A model generated the notes under the pieces. It searched no databases. It had not been told where the DNA came from and was given only the letters and a program-made list of their open reading frames with translations. Made by a program: the position numbers and the translations under genes. A stretch of 64,000 nucleotides of DNA from assembly GCA_017549285.1 (NCBI GenBank), contig JAFYVE010000030.1, positions 1 through 64,000 on the forward strand, read 5' to 3'. This document shows, in pieces, positions 27,616 to 35,812 of the stretch. The DNA comes from Clostridia bacterium (lineage in GTDB: Bacteria; Bacillota; Clostridia; Oscillospirales; Acutalibacteraceae). Positions within the stretch are counted from its first letter, which is position 1. Each line of letters opens with the position of its first letter.

Positions 27616-27693
27616 AGACGGTCGGCATTTGTATATCTCAAATAAGAACATTCCCCTGCAGTTATTCTGCATTATCCGTCAGTCATGTTCTTA
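27611..27693 (-). promoter_or_regulatory. ZTP riboswitch (pfl motif) aptamer
   Basis: Minus-strand order: P1 5' arm TAAGAACAT (27693-27685), GACTGACGG (27684-27676), P2 hairpin TGCAG-AATAA-CTGCA (27671-27657), GGGGA, P1 3' arm ATGTTCTTA, a linker hairpin, and GCCGACCGTCTGGGCA ending at 27611. The pseudoknot ACGG (27679-27676) with CCGT (27621-27618) is complementary, replacing the more usual GCGG/CCGC pair, which is compensatory. This is the Rfam RF01750 class, sensing ZTP/ZMP. Confidence 0.9.
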
Positions 27694-27700
27694 CATCGTT

Positions 27701-27729
27701 ATTATACAACAACAACATATAGTTGTCAA
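27701..27729 (-). promoter_or_regulatory. Consensus sigma-A promoter of pflBA
   Basis: Perfect TTGACA (27729-27724), 17-base spacer and perfect TATAAT (27706-27701) on the minus strand, 8 bases before the riboswitch P1 stem. Confidence 0.88.
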
Positions 27730-27802
27730 TCGATATTTTTTACATAATAAAAAACAATTTATAGTGTTTATTTATGCAAAAATATTTTAAATTTCACAAA
27801 AG

Positions 27803-27829
27803 AAAAAGCATCCAAAATGGATGCTTTTT
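27803..27829 (-). terminator. Intrinsic terminator of pfkA
   Basis: AAAAAGCATCC (27803-27813) and GGATGCTTTTT (27819-27829), an 11-bp stem with a 5-base loop, 5 bases past the pfkA stop; the minus-strand flank is T-rich (CTTTTGTG). Confidence 0.9.
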
Positions 27830-27834
27830 GAATT

Positions 27835-28809
27835 TTAGATAGAAATTTCGTGTGCAATTCTATAAAGGTCAAGGTTGATTGTGTTCTTCATATTGAGAGC
27901 TTCGTAAATATCAAAGTCCATAACCTCTTCTTTCTGCATTGCAACAACTCTGTTGCTTGCACCATTCATAAGAAGATGAACAGCATAGTTACCCATTTCA
28001 CTAGCAACAAGTCTGTCACGGAGCGAGGGTGAGCCGCCTCTCTGAACATGACCAAGAACTGAAGCACGGCTTTCAACGCCTGTCTTTTCTTCAATAATCT
28101 TAGCAAGGTTTGCAACACCACCGACTTTTTCTGAAACACCTTCAGCAACGATAATGATGAAATGTTTCTTATCAGTCTTCTGTGTTCTCTTCATTCTTTC
28201 GATAACGTCTTTTTCGATATCGAAATCAACTTCAGGAATAAGGATAGATGTTGCACCGATTGCAATACCTGAGTTAAGAGCGATATAACCGGCTCTTCTG
28301 CCCATAACCTCAACAACTGAGCAACGGTCATGTGATTCTGTTGTATCACGGATTCTGTCAACCATATCCATAACTGTATTCATAGCTGTATCATAACCGA
28401 TTGTGTAGTCACAGCAAGCAATATCATTGTCAATTGTACCAGGAACACCGATTGTAGGAATACCACGAAGTGAAAGGTCACGTGCGCCTCTGAATGAGCC
28501 GTCACCACCAATAACAACAACGCCTTCGATGCCGTTAGCCTTACATACATCAAGAGCCTTCTGAAGACCTTCTTCAGTCTTAAATTCAGGGCTTCTTGCA
28601 GAGTAAAGCATTGTGCCGCCTCTGTGAATGATATCTGAAACTGTACGAAGATTCATTTCATACATATCTCCGTTCATAAGTCCGTTATAACCTCTGCGGA
28701 CACCAAGAACTCTCATACCGTTCTCGCATCCTGTTCTTACAACTGCTCTGATAGCAGCATTCATACCAGGTGCGTCGCCGCCGCTTGTAAGTACAGCAAT
28801 AGTCTTCAT
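27835..28809 (-). CDS. pfkA: ATP-dependent 6-phosphofructokinase
   Basis: Phosphorylates fructose-6-phosphate, the committing step of glycolysis. The 324-residue length matches bacterial PfkA. TSGGDAPGMNAAIRAVVR at the N-terminus, the ATP-type IGGDGSFRGA (Gly after GGD as in ATP enzymes) near 101-110, and the catalytic TIDNDI near 125-130 are intact. The longer in-frame start at 28869 was rejected because GGAGG precedes the ATG at 28809. dnaE lies just upstream, the conserved dnaE-pfkA order of Clostridia, but a separate promoter is visible between them. Confidence 0.96.
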   Translation of the reverse strand: MKTIAVLTSGGDAPGMNAAIRAVVRTGCENGMRVLGVRRGYNGLMNGDMYEMNLRTVSDIIHRGGTMLYSARSPEFKTEEGLQKALDVCKANGIEGVVVIGGDGSFRGARDLSLRGIPTIGVPGTIDNDIACCDYTIGYDTAMNTVMDMVDRIRDTTESHDRCSVVEVMGRRAGYIALNSGIAIGATSILIPEVDFDIEKDVIERMKRTQKTDKKHFIIIVAEGVSEKVGGVANLAKIIEEKTGVESRASVLGHVQRGGSPSLRDRLVASEMGNYAVHLLMNGASNRVVAMQKEEVMDFDIYEALNMKNTINLDLYRIAHEISI

Positions 28810-28851
28810 AAGACAAAAACCTCCAGATGAGTATATAATTACAATAATAAT

Positions 28852-28880
28852 ATAATAATCTAAAGCCAATTTTTAGTCAA
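28852..28880 (-). promoter_or_regulatory. Sigma-A-like promoter of pfkA
   Basis: TTGACT (28880-28875), 17-base spacer, TATTAT (28857-28852) on the minus strand, downstream of the dnaE stop. Confidence 0.6.
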
Positions 28881-28912
28881 TTGATTATTTTGTCAAAAAA
28901 CGTCATTATTTT

Positions 28913-31900
28913 TCAGTTTTTTAATACAACATTACTATTACCTAAAATATTCTGTAATTTACCATACAAGGATGCTGTAACAGAAGTAAAAATTCCTGTC
29001 TGCATATTATATTTATTAACATCTGTAAAATAAAGATGAACAGGAGTCGGCCCTGAATACTGAGTAACAAGAGGCATAATCTGATCAATTTCAGCACAGT
29101 GTTCTGACGGTAAACGAAGGAACAAGCCACGTGTGGAAGATTTTTTTACAGGAGGTGCAACAGGCTGTTTCGGAATTTCATTTATCGGTTCATTTGCAGA
29201 AACAGGTTCAGGAGGCTCATAAGATTCCGCAAGAGGAATATCTCTGTCAATAGGTTTATACTCAGGAGGAGGCGGAGCAGCAATTGTTCCTACATTAACC
29301 TGTTCAGTTCTGGGAGCCAATTCAATAGAATCAAGTGAAAGCTTTGATTCGGCATCATCACTGAGTTCAAGCCTGCCTTCAATAATAACAATATTATCTT
29401 CAACAAGAAGGTCTGCAACCTGTTCCATTTTTTTCGGAAATACTACAACTTCAATCGAACCCGTGACATCTTCTGCCTGAAGAAAAGCCATTGTAGTATT
29501 ATTCTTTGTAACTTTTTTCTTTACAGTCGAAAGAATTGTAAGAATTTTTACTCTCTGACCGCTTTTATACTGAGATGTTTTATCATTGACATCAGCTTCA
29601 AGCAGATCAATTGTTCTTGCTGCATTGATTTTTTTTGCATAATCTTTATATGCAGTCATCGGATGTCCTGACATATATACACCTGTTGATTCTTTTTCAA
29701 GCTGAAGAATTTCCTTTTCTGAAAACTCTGCAACATCAGGAATTTCAGGTTCTGATGCTTTTGCAAGTTCCTGACTCATATCAAAAAAGCCAATCTGCCC
29801 TGTTACACTAGCTTTTTTATCACTTTCAAGACTTTCAACAACAACATCCATCATAGTGAGCATCTGATTTCTGTTTGCACCGAGATTATCAAGGGCACCA
29901 GCTTTTATAAGATGTTCAACACTTCTTCTGTTGAATTCCTGACCGTATGTACGCTTACAGAACGAGAAAAATGTTTCATAAGGTCCGTTTTCATTGCGTT
30001 CACGGATAATCAGCTCAATATAAGACTGTGCAACATTCTTAACAGCAAGAAGACCGAAACGGACAGCATTTTCTTCAACTGTAAATTCCTCAGAAGATGA
30101 ATTTACGTGAGGCGGAAGAACTGAAATGCCAAGGTTTCCACATTCAGCGATGTTCGCAACAAGTTTATCAGCATTTGAAAGCACACTTGTAAGCATAGCT
30201 GCCATAAATTCACAAGGATAATGACATCTGAGCCATGCAGTCTGATATGTAACATAAGCATAAGCAGCTGAATGTGATTTGTTAAACGCATAAGATGCAA
30301 ATGAAGCCATGTCATCAAAAATTGCGTTTGCAGCATCAGGGGTAATACCTCTTTTTACACATCCGTCACAAGGTGAAGAACCGTCAGAGCCATCGGAGCC
30401 GTAAAGGAAGTATTTTCTTTGTTGTTCAAGAACATCTGCCTGTTTTTTTGCAACAGCTCGACGGACCATATCAGCAGCACCGAGTGAATAACCTGCAAGG
30501 TCCTGGAAAATTCGCATAACCTGTTCCTGATAAACGATTGTACCATATGTAACATCAAGAATAGGAGCAAGCTCGGGGGTATGATATTTGATTTCATCGG
30601 GATGTGATCTGTTTTCAAGATAACCCGGAATGAAATCCATAGGACCGGGTCGGTAAAGCGCAATAACAGCGATAATATCTTCAAGGCAATTGGGATGCAT
30701 ATTGATCATAAGTGATCTGATACCTGCAGATTCACACTGAAACACACAGCTTGTGCCGCCCTGAGCAAGCATTTCATAAGTTTCCGGGTCATCAATATCA
30801 ATATTATAAACATCAAAATCAGGGACTTTTGCACGGACAAGTTTTTCAGCATCCGTAACAACAGTAAGAGTACGAAGACCAAGGAAGTCCATCTTAAGAA
30901 GACCGAGTGATTCAACCCAGCCTTTATAATACTGTGTAACAACGGAATCGCCTGATTTGAATAGAGGTACATATGTATCAACGGGATCACGGCAGATAAC
31001 AACACCGGCAGCGTGCATACCTGTATTACGCACCATACCTTCAATTTTCATCGAAATATCAACGAGGTTTTTAATCTGAGAATCTCCGTCATAGAGTTTC
31101 CTGAAATCCTGACTGGCTTCAAGTGCCTTGGCAATTGTCATACCAAGGTCACCTGGAATTTCCTTTGTAACAGCCTGAACGATGTTCAGAGGAATACCGA
31201 GAACTCGTCCGACATCTCGTACGGCACCTTTTGCAGCCATTGTGCCGAATGTAGCAATCTGAGCGACGTGATCGTCACCGTATTTACGTTTAACATATTC
31301 AATAACTTCAGGTCTTCTTACATAACAGAAGTCAATATCAAAGTCGGGCATACTGACTCGTTCGGGATTAAGGAAACGTTCAAAAAGCAAATCATAACGC
31401 ATAGGGTCAATGGCTGTAATACCGACACAATATGCAGCAATACTGCCTGCACCGGAGCCACGACCGGGTCCGACGGGAATACCGACAGAACGAGCATAAT
31501 TAATATAGTCCCAAACAATAAGGAAATAGTCCGTAAAGCCCATAGAATCGATAATTCCGAGCTCATAGTCAAGTCTGTCCTTATACTCCTGAGGTCCGTT
31601 CTCGCCATATCTTTGAACAAAGCCGTCATAACACAGCTTACGGAAGTACTCAAAATGAGTCATTCCTTCAGGAACATCATAATTGGGTAGAATTGAATTG
31701 CCGAATTTAAAATCAACATTACACATTTCGGCAATTTTGTTTGTATTTTCGATTGCATCGGGATATTCAGGGAAAAGCGCAAGCATTTCCTCACCCGATT
31801 TTACATAGAAATTATCTGTGGAGAAGCCCATTCCCGTATCTTCGGCAATGGTTTTTTTTGTCTGTATGCAAAGAAGGATTTTCTGGATTTCAGCGTCCTC

Positions 31901-32536
31901 TTTTTTGACGTAATGGGCGTCGTTTGTGGCTACAAGAGGAATATCAAGCTCACGGGCAATTCTGATGATATCAGGGTTTGTCCTGTGTTGCTCTTCAATG
32001 TCGTGGTCCTGAATTTCCATATAGTAATTACCCTCACCAAAGAGGTTTTTATACCATAATGCAGTATTTTTTGCGCCCTCATAGTCATTTCTGAGAAGAG
32101 CCTGAGGAATTTCACCTGCAAGACAGGCTGAAAGACATATAAGGTCTTCATGATATTCTTCAAGAATATCATGATCGATTCGGGGCTTTGTATAAAAACC
32201 TTCAGTCCAGGCAGCTGAAACAAGCTTAATCAGATTTTTATAGCCATTTTCATTTTTTGCAAGAAGAACAAGATGATAACGCTGATTATCAAGACCGTGA
32301 ACTTTATCAAAACGGGTTCTCGGAGCAACATAAACCTCACAGCCGATAATAGGCTTGATACCTTCAGCCTTACAGGCTTTATAAAAATCAATACAACCGT
32401 GCATAACACCGTGGTCGGTAATTGCAATTGCGGTCTGTCCGAGTTCTTTGACGTGCTTTATAAGTGGCTTGATACGGCAGGCACCGTCAAGAATACTATA
32501 CTCGGTATGTATATGAAGATGTGTAAAATTAACCAT
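28913..32536 (-). CDS. dnaE: DNA polymerase III alpha subunit, DnaE1 type
   Basis: Replicative C-family polymerase, 1207 residues. The N-terminal PHP domain begins FTHLHIHTEYSILDGACRI. The catalytic aspartates lie in MPDFDIDFCY near residue 400, and GRGSGAGSIAAYC precedes them. The helix-hairpin-helix and OB regions follow (RVKILTILSTVKKKV near 995). After a proline-rich linker of about 50 residues (near 1080-1135) comes a C-terminal domain of about 70 residues. Length and layout fit DnaE1 more than the short DnaE3 of Bacillus. AGGGAAAG precedes the start. araD lies 3 bases upstream, so the two share a transcript. Confidence 0.95.
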   Translation of the reverse strand: MVNFTHLHIHTEYSILDGACRIKPLIKHVKELGQTAIAITDHGVMHGCIDFYKACKAEGIKPIIGCEVYVAPRTRFDKVHGLDNQRYHLVLLAKNENGYKNLIKLVSAAWTEGFYTKPRIDHDILEEYHEDLICLSACLAGEIPQALLRNDYEGAKNTALWYKNLFGEGNYYMEIQDHDIEEQHRTNPDIIRIARELDIPLVATNDAHYVKKEDAEIQKILLCIQTKKTIAEDTGMGFSTDNFYVKSGEEMLALFPEYPDAIENTNKIAEMCNVDFKFGNSILPNYDVPEGMTHFEYFRKLCYDGFVQRYGENGPQEYKDRLDYELGIIDSMGFTDYFLIVWDYINYARSVGIPVGPGRGSGAGSIAAYCVGITAIDPMRYDLLFERFLNPERVSMPDFDIDFCYVRRPEVIEYVKRKYGDDHVAQIATFGTMAAKGAVRDVGRVLGIPLNIVQAVTKEIPGDLGMTIAKALEASQDFRKLYDGDSQIKNLVDISMKIEGMVRNTGMHAAGVVICRDPVDTYVPLFKSGDSVVTQYYKGWVESLGLLKMDFLGLRTLTVVTDAEKLVRAKVPDFDVYNIDIDDPETYEMLAQGGTSCVFQCESAGIRSLMINMHPNCLEDIIAVIALYRPGPMDFIPGYLENRSHPDEIKYHTPELAPILDVTYGTIVYQEQVMRIFQDLAGYSLGAADMVRRAVAKKQADVLEQQRKYFLYGSDGSDGSSPCDGCVKRGITPDAANAIFDDMASFASYAFNKSHSAAYAYVTYQTAWLRCHYPCEFMAAMLTSVLSNADKLVANIAECGNLGISVLPPHVNSSSEEFTVEENAVRFGLLAVKNVAQSYIELIIRERNENGPYETFFSFCKRTYGQEFNRRSVEHLIKAGALDNLGANRNQMLTMMDVVVESLESDKKASVTGQIGFFDMSQELAKASEPEIPDVAEFSEKEILQLEKESTGVYMSGHPMTAYKDYAKKINAARTIDLLEADVNDKTSQYKSGQRVKILTILSTVKKKVTKNNTTMAFLQAEDVTGSIEVVVFPKKMEQVADLLVEDNIVIIEGRLELSDDAESKLSLDSIELAPRTEQVNVGTIAAPPPPEYKPIDRDIPLAESYEPPEPVSANEPINEIPKQPVAPPVKKSSTRGLFLRLPSEHCAEIDQIMPLVTQYSGPTPVHLYFTDVNKYNMQTGIFTSVTASLYGKLQNILGNSNVVLKN

Positions 32537-32539
32537 AAT

Positions 32540-33238
32540 TTACTTTCCCTGTCCGTAATATGCATTTTTTCCGTGTTTGCGGAGATAGTGTTTATCAAGA
32601 AGGTATGAATCGATGTCTGAAACATCGGGATTGAGCATAAATGTATTAAGTGCCATCTCAGCAACAATTTCAAGAGTTGCAGCATTTTCTGTTGCCTTAA
32701 CGGGATTTTTACCCCATGCAAAAACGCCGTGAGAACGTACCAGAACACCGGGAACGGCATTTGCATCAAGTTTATTGTCAATAAAATGATTGCAAATAAC
32801 AACTCCTGTATTTTTTTCGTAAGCTGAATTTATTTCTTCTTCTGTAAGACTTCTTGTACAAGGTACAGAACCGTAAGAAAAATCAGCGTGTGTTGTACCA
32901 AGAGGCGGAATGGGTCTGCCTGCCTGTGCAAATGCTGTTGCATACTTGGAGTGCGTATGCACGCAACCACCTATATCGGGAAATGCCTTATACAATTCAA
33001 TATGAGTGAGTGTATCAGACGAAGGATTATATTTGCTGTCAATAACATTACCGTCAAAATCAACAACAACCATCATTTCCCATGTAAGATCAGGATAAGG
33101 AACACCTGAAGGTTTTATAACAATAATATTATTATCTCTGTCAACACCTGAAGCATTGCCCCATGTGAAAGGTGCAAGTCCGTATTCAGGAAGAAGCATA
33201 TTAGCTTTATATACTTCTTTTTTCAGATTTTCATACAT
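32540..33238 (-). CDS. araD: L-ribulose-5-phosphate 4-epimerase
   Basis: Class II aldolase/adducin-fold epimerase producing D-xylulose-5-phosphate from L-ribulose-5-phosphate. The 232 residues (from the ATG at 33238 after AAGGTGG; a GTG at 33253 is the alternative) match the 231-residue E. coli enzyme. Zn ligands are in CVHTHSKYATAFAQ (His-x-His) near 94-107 and RSHGVFAWG near 170. The stop is 3 bases before dnaE, so a sugar epimerase gene heads a replication gene transcript. UlaF/SgbE-type epimerases cannot be excluded from sequence alone. Confidence 0.92.
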   Translation of the reverse strand: MYENLKKEVYKANMLLPEYGLAPFTWGNASGVDRDNNIIVIKPSGVPYPDLTWEMMVVVDFDGNVIDSKYNPSSDTLTHIELYKAFPDIGGCVHTHSKYATAFAQAGRPIPPLGTTHADFSYGSVPCTRSLTEEEINSAYEKNTGVVICNHFIDNKLDANAVPGVLVRSHGVFAWGKNPVKATENAATLEIVAEMALNTFMLNPDVSDIDSYLLDKHYLRKHGKNAYYGQGK

Positions 33239-33275
33239 AAAAATATAAACCACCTTAATAAATCATCAATTAATT

Positions 33276-33304
33276 ATTTTACACCATATTACTGAAAATT
33301 TCAA
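33276..33304 (-). promoter_or_regulatory. Sigma-A-like promoter of araD-dnaE
   Basis: TTGAAA (33304-33299), 17-base spacer, TAAAAT (33281-33276) on the minus strand. Confidence 0.55.
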
Positions 33305-33366
33305 GTTTATCTGATGCAATCATACAATATAAGATAAGTAAAAAATGGCACATCTTTACTTTATTT

Positions 33367-34896
33367 TTAATTATTCCAGAATTTTCTGTCCAAACTCCTA
33401 TACTGAATCGCTTCAGCGATATGTTTCACATCAATAAGTTCAGCCCCGTCTAAGTCAGCAATTGTTCTTGCCACGCGCAGAATCTTATCATATGCTCTTG
33501 CAGAAAGACCCAACCTGTCGAATGATGACCTTAACATTACAGAAGCTTTCTCTGTAAGTATACAGTATTTTCTGGTCATTTCAGCCGTCATTCCGGCATT
33601 ACAGGTAACATCAGTTCCTTCAAAACGTTTTATCTGAATTCTTCTTGCAGTATTGACTCTTTGTCTGATTAATTCTGATGACTCACCTTTTGATGTATCA
33701 GACAGTTCATCAAAATTAACAGGAGGAACTTCAATATGTATGTCAAGTCTGTCAAGCAGAGGCCCTGAAACTTTGGAAAGATAACGGGCAGGTGCACCGT
33801 TCGGGCACGAACATTTTTTTGAAGGATGTCCGTAAAAACCACAGGGACAAGGGTTCATAGCACAAATAAGCATAACATTACAGGGATAAGAAAGAGTTCC
33901 TGCAACTCTTGAAATTGTCACAACTCCGTCTTCAATCGGCTGACGCATAGCCTCCATTGACTGACGGGAAAACTCGGGAAGTTCATCAAGAAACAAAACT
34001 CCGTTGTGAGCCAGTGATATTTCTCCGGGTTTAGGAATTGTTCCGCCACCTGATAGTCCAGCTGCTGAAATTGTATGATGAGGTGACCTGAAAGGACGTT
34101 GTCTGATAAGCGCCTGACCTTTTGTCAGTTTTCCGCTGACAGAATAAATCTTTGTTGTATCAAGTGACTCTGCAAGTGTCATTTCAGGAAGAATTGAAGG
34201 AATTCTTTTTGCCAACATACTTTTACCCGCACCGGGGCTACCGATCAACAAAACATTATGTGATCCTGCCGCTGCAACCTCTAAAGCTCTTTTTGCTTCA
34301 AACTGACCTTTTACATCTGCAAAATCAGCAAATGAAGCGGATGAAAAATCAATATCAGGAATATTGAATTTAACAGGAGAAATCAATTCCTCATTGTTTA
34401 TATGCTTGATAACCTGCAAGACATTTTTTACAGGATAAATCGTAATGCCGTCAACTACAGATGCTTCAGCTTTATTATCCTCGGGAATAAATATGCTTTT
34501 TATACCATTATTTCTTGCCTCAATAACCATAGGCAAGACACCGTTTATCTGCTTAACGTCGCCGCCAAGTGAAAGCTCACCCAAAAATGCACAATCAGCA
34601 GGTATTTTATCAAGCTGTTTTGAAGCGATAAGAAGGGCAATAAGAATAGGCAGATCATAAATAGGGCCTTCTTTTCTGACGTCAGCAGGCGCAAGATTAA
34701 TCGTTTTTCTGATTTCAGGATATGAAAAACCAATGTTTTTTATTGCTGAACGAACCCTGTCTTTTGATTCATTGACTGCAACATCAGGAAGTCCGACTAT
34801 ATCGAAACGTGATTTACCCATTGTAACATCTGCTTCAATAGTTACCATAAATGAATCCATACCAAGCATACCGACACTTTTTATTGTTGAAAACAT
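33367..34896 (-). CDS. comM: YifB/ComM family Mg-chelatase-like AAA+ ATPase
   Basis: 509-residue hexameric-type AAA+ protein; in Vibrio and Legionella, ComM promotes branch migration during natural transformation. The N-terminal Lon-protease-like fold starts MFSTIKSVGMLGMDS. Walker A is LLIGSPGAGKSMLAKRIPS (about 213-231), Walker B GVLFLDELPEF, and four cysteines in NPCPCGFYGHPSKKCSCP form the usual zinc knot; the C-terminal Mg-chelatase domain ends in AIQYRSLDRKFW. The ATG at 34896 after AAAGGGTGAT is chosen over 34929. Its promoter carries a palindromic LexA-like box, an unusual arrangement discussed below. Confidence 0.93.
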   Translation of the reverse strand: MFSTIKSVGMLGMDSFMVTIEADVTMGKSRFDIVGLPDVAVNESKDRVRSAIKNIGFSYPEIRKTINLAPADVRKEGPIYDLPILIALLIASKQLDKIPADCAFLGELSLGGDVKQINGVLPMVIEARNNGIKSIFIPEDNKAEASVVDGITIYPVKNVLQVIKHINNEELISPVKFNIPDIDFSSASFADFADVKGQFEAKRALEVAAAGSHNVLLIGSPGAGKSMLAKRIPSILPEMTLAESLDTTKIYSVSGKLTKGQALIRQRPFRSPHHTISAAGLSGGGTIPKPGEISLAHNGVLFLDELPEFSRQSMEAMRQPIEDGVVTISRVAGTLSYPCNVMLICAMNPCPCGFYGHPSKKCSCPNGAPARYLSKVSGPLLDRLDIHIEVPPVNFDELSDTSKGESSELIRQRVNTARRIQIKRFEGTDVTCNAGMTAEMTRKYCILTEKASVMLRSSFDRLGLSARAYDKILRVARTIADLDGAELIDVKHIAEAIQYRSLDRKFWNN

Positions 34897-34910
34897 AATA
34901 TCACCCTTTA

Positions 34911-34924
34911 TGAACATTTGTTCA
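34911..34924. promoter_or_regulatory. LexA (SOS)-like operator at the comM/yifB promoter
   Basis: TGAACATTTGTTCA: two perfect 6-base arms, containing GAAC-N4-GTTC as in the Gram-positive DinR/LexA consensus (CGAAC-N4-GTTCG). It spans the predicted transcription start of the promoter at 34930-34958 and lies 15 bases before the coding start. Confidence 0.65.
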
Positions 34925-34929
34925 AACAT

Positions 34930-34958
34930 ATTTTACAACAATATATATTCTATGTCAA
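34930..34958 (-). promoter_or_regulatory. Sigma-A-like promoter of comM/yifB
   Basis: Perfect TTGACA (34958-34953), 17-base spacer, TAAAAT (34935-34930) on the minus strand, directly after the sigG stop. Confidence 0.75.
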
Positions 34959-34962
34959 CTGT

Positions 34963-35733
34963 TTATTCATTGTTTTTGATTTTCAAGATTGCACTTTTTT
35001 CAAGTCTTGAGACCTGAGCCTGTGATATACCAACTTCATTTGCGACTTCCATCTGCGTCATACCACGCATAAACCTCATACTGAGAATACACTTTTCACG
35101 TTCACTAAGGTTTTTTATGGATTCTTTTATCAGTATTTCATCTATCCAGTCTGACTCTGAAGATGAATCTCCTATCTGGTCCATAACGTATATAGTATCA
35201 CCTCCGTCAGAATAAACAGGTTCATATAATGATACAGGATCAACAATTGCTTCTAATGCAAGAACTACTTGTTCTTTCGGTTTTTTAAGAAAAAAAGCAA
35301 TTTCTTCTATTGTTGCTTCCCTGTTCTGTTCATTCTGAATTTTTTCACGTATCTGCATTGCATGAAATGCAGTATCTTTCATTGATCTGCTTACTCTTAC
35401 AGGAGTGTAATCCCTGAGATATCTTCTGAGTTCACCGATAATCATCGGAACAGCATAAGTTGAAAATCTTACGGGTTGATTTATATCGAAATTATCAACA
35501 GCTTTAATAAGTCCGATACACCCAACCTGAAATAAATCATCAAGATTCTCTCCCCTGTTTACAAATCTTTGAATTACAGACAATACAAGTCTCAAATTAC
35601 CCTGAATAAGTTGTTCCCGGGCTATTGAATTACCGTTACGTGCCTTTTCAAGCAAGTCTCTTTTTTCTGACTCCTTAAGAACTTTAAGTTCTGAAGTATT
35701 AAGTCCGCATATCTCAACTTTACCCCACTGCAT
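34963..35733 (-). CDS. sigG: Sporulation sigma factor SigG
   Basis: Late forespore-specific sigma-70-family factor. The 256 residues track B. subtilis SigG: KVEICGLNTSELKVL at the N-terminus, NLRLVLSVIQRF and DLFQVGCIGLIKAVDNFD (region 2.1-2.2), FSTYAVPMIIGELRRYLRD (2.3-2.4), DPVSLYEPVYSDGGD in region 3, and GISQAQVSRLEKSA (region 4 HTH). The long in-frame extension to 35961 overlaps the upstream transporter and is rejected; GGAGG sits before the ATG at 35733. spoIIGA and sigE, usual neighbours, are absent. The ribosome site lies in a terminator-like hairpin. Confidence 0.96.
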   Translation of the reverse strand: MQWGKVEICGLNTSELKVLKESEKRDLLEKARNGNSIAREQLIQGNLRLVLSVIQRFVNRGENLDDLFQVGCIGLIKAVDNFDINQPVRFSTYAVPMIIGELRRYLRDYTPVRVSRSMKDTAFHAMQIREKIQNEQNREATIEEIAFFLKKPKEQVVLALEAIVDPVSLYEPVYSDGGDTIYVMDQIGDSSSESDWIDEILIKESIKNLSEREKCILSMRFMRGMTQMEVANEVGISQAQVSRLEKSAILKIKNNE

Positions 35734-35772
35734 AAAAAAATCCTCCGTATACGCAATATGTATACAGAGGAT
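35733..35772 (-). promoter_or_regulatory. Leader hairpin occluding the sigG Shine-Dalgarno; also terminator-like
   Basis: Minus-strand RNA: 13-base arms at 35772-35760 (AUCCUCUGUAUAC) and 35752-35740 (GUAUACGGAGGAU), loop of 7. The single non-identical position is a U-G pair on this strand and a C-A mismatch on the other, so the structure is perfect only in the sigG-sense RNA. GGAGG lies inside the 3' arm and UUUUUUU runs into the AUG. It can both terminate transcription from the upstream transporter and restrict sigG translation. Confidence 0.8.
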
Positions 35773-35812
35773 ATTAGTATTATGGACAAGTAAAAGCATA
35801 ATTAATCGTTGC

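Noticed and set aside
31013..31690. 225-codon open frame antisense to dnaE
   Set aside because: Long but entirely within the strongly conserved polymerase core, Cys/Thr/Asn-rich and without a start signal; a mirror artefact of codon bias.
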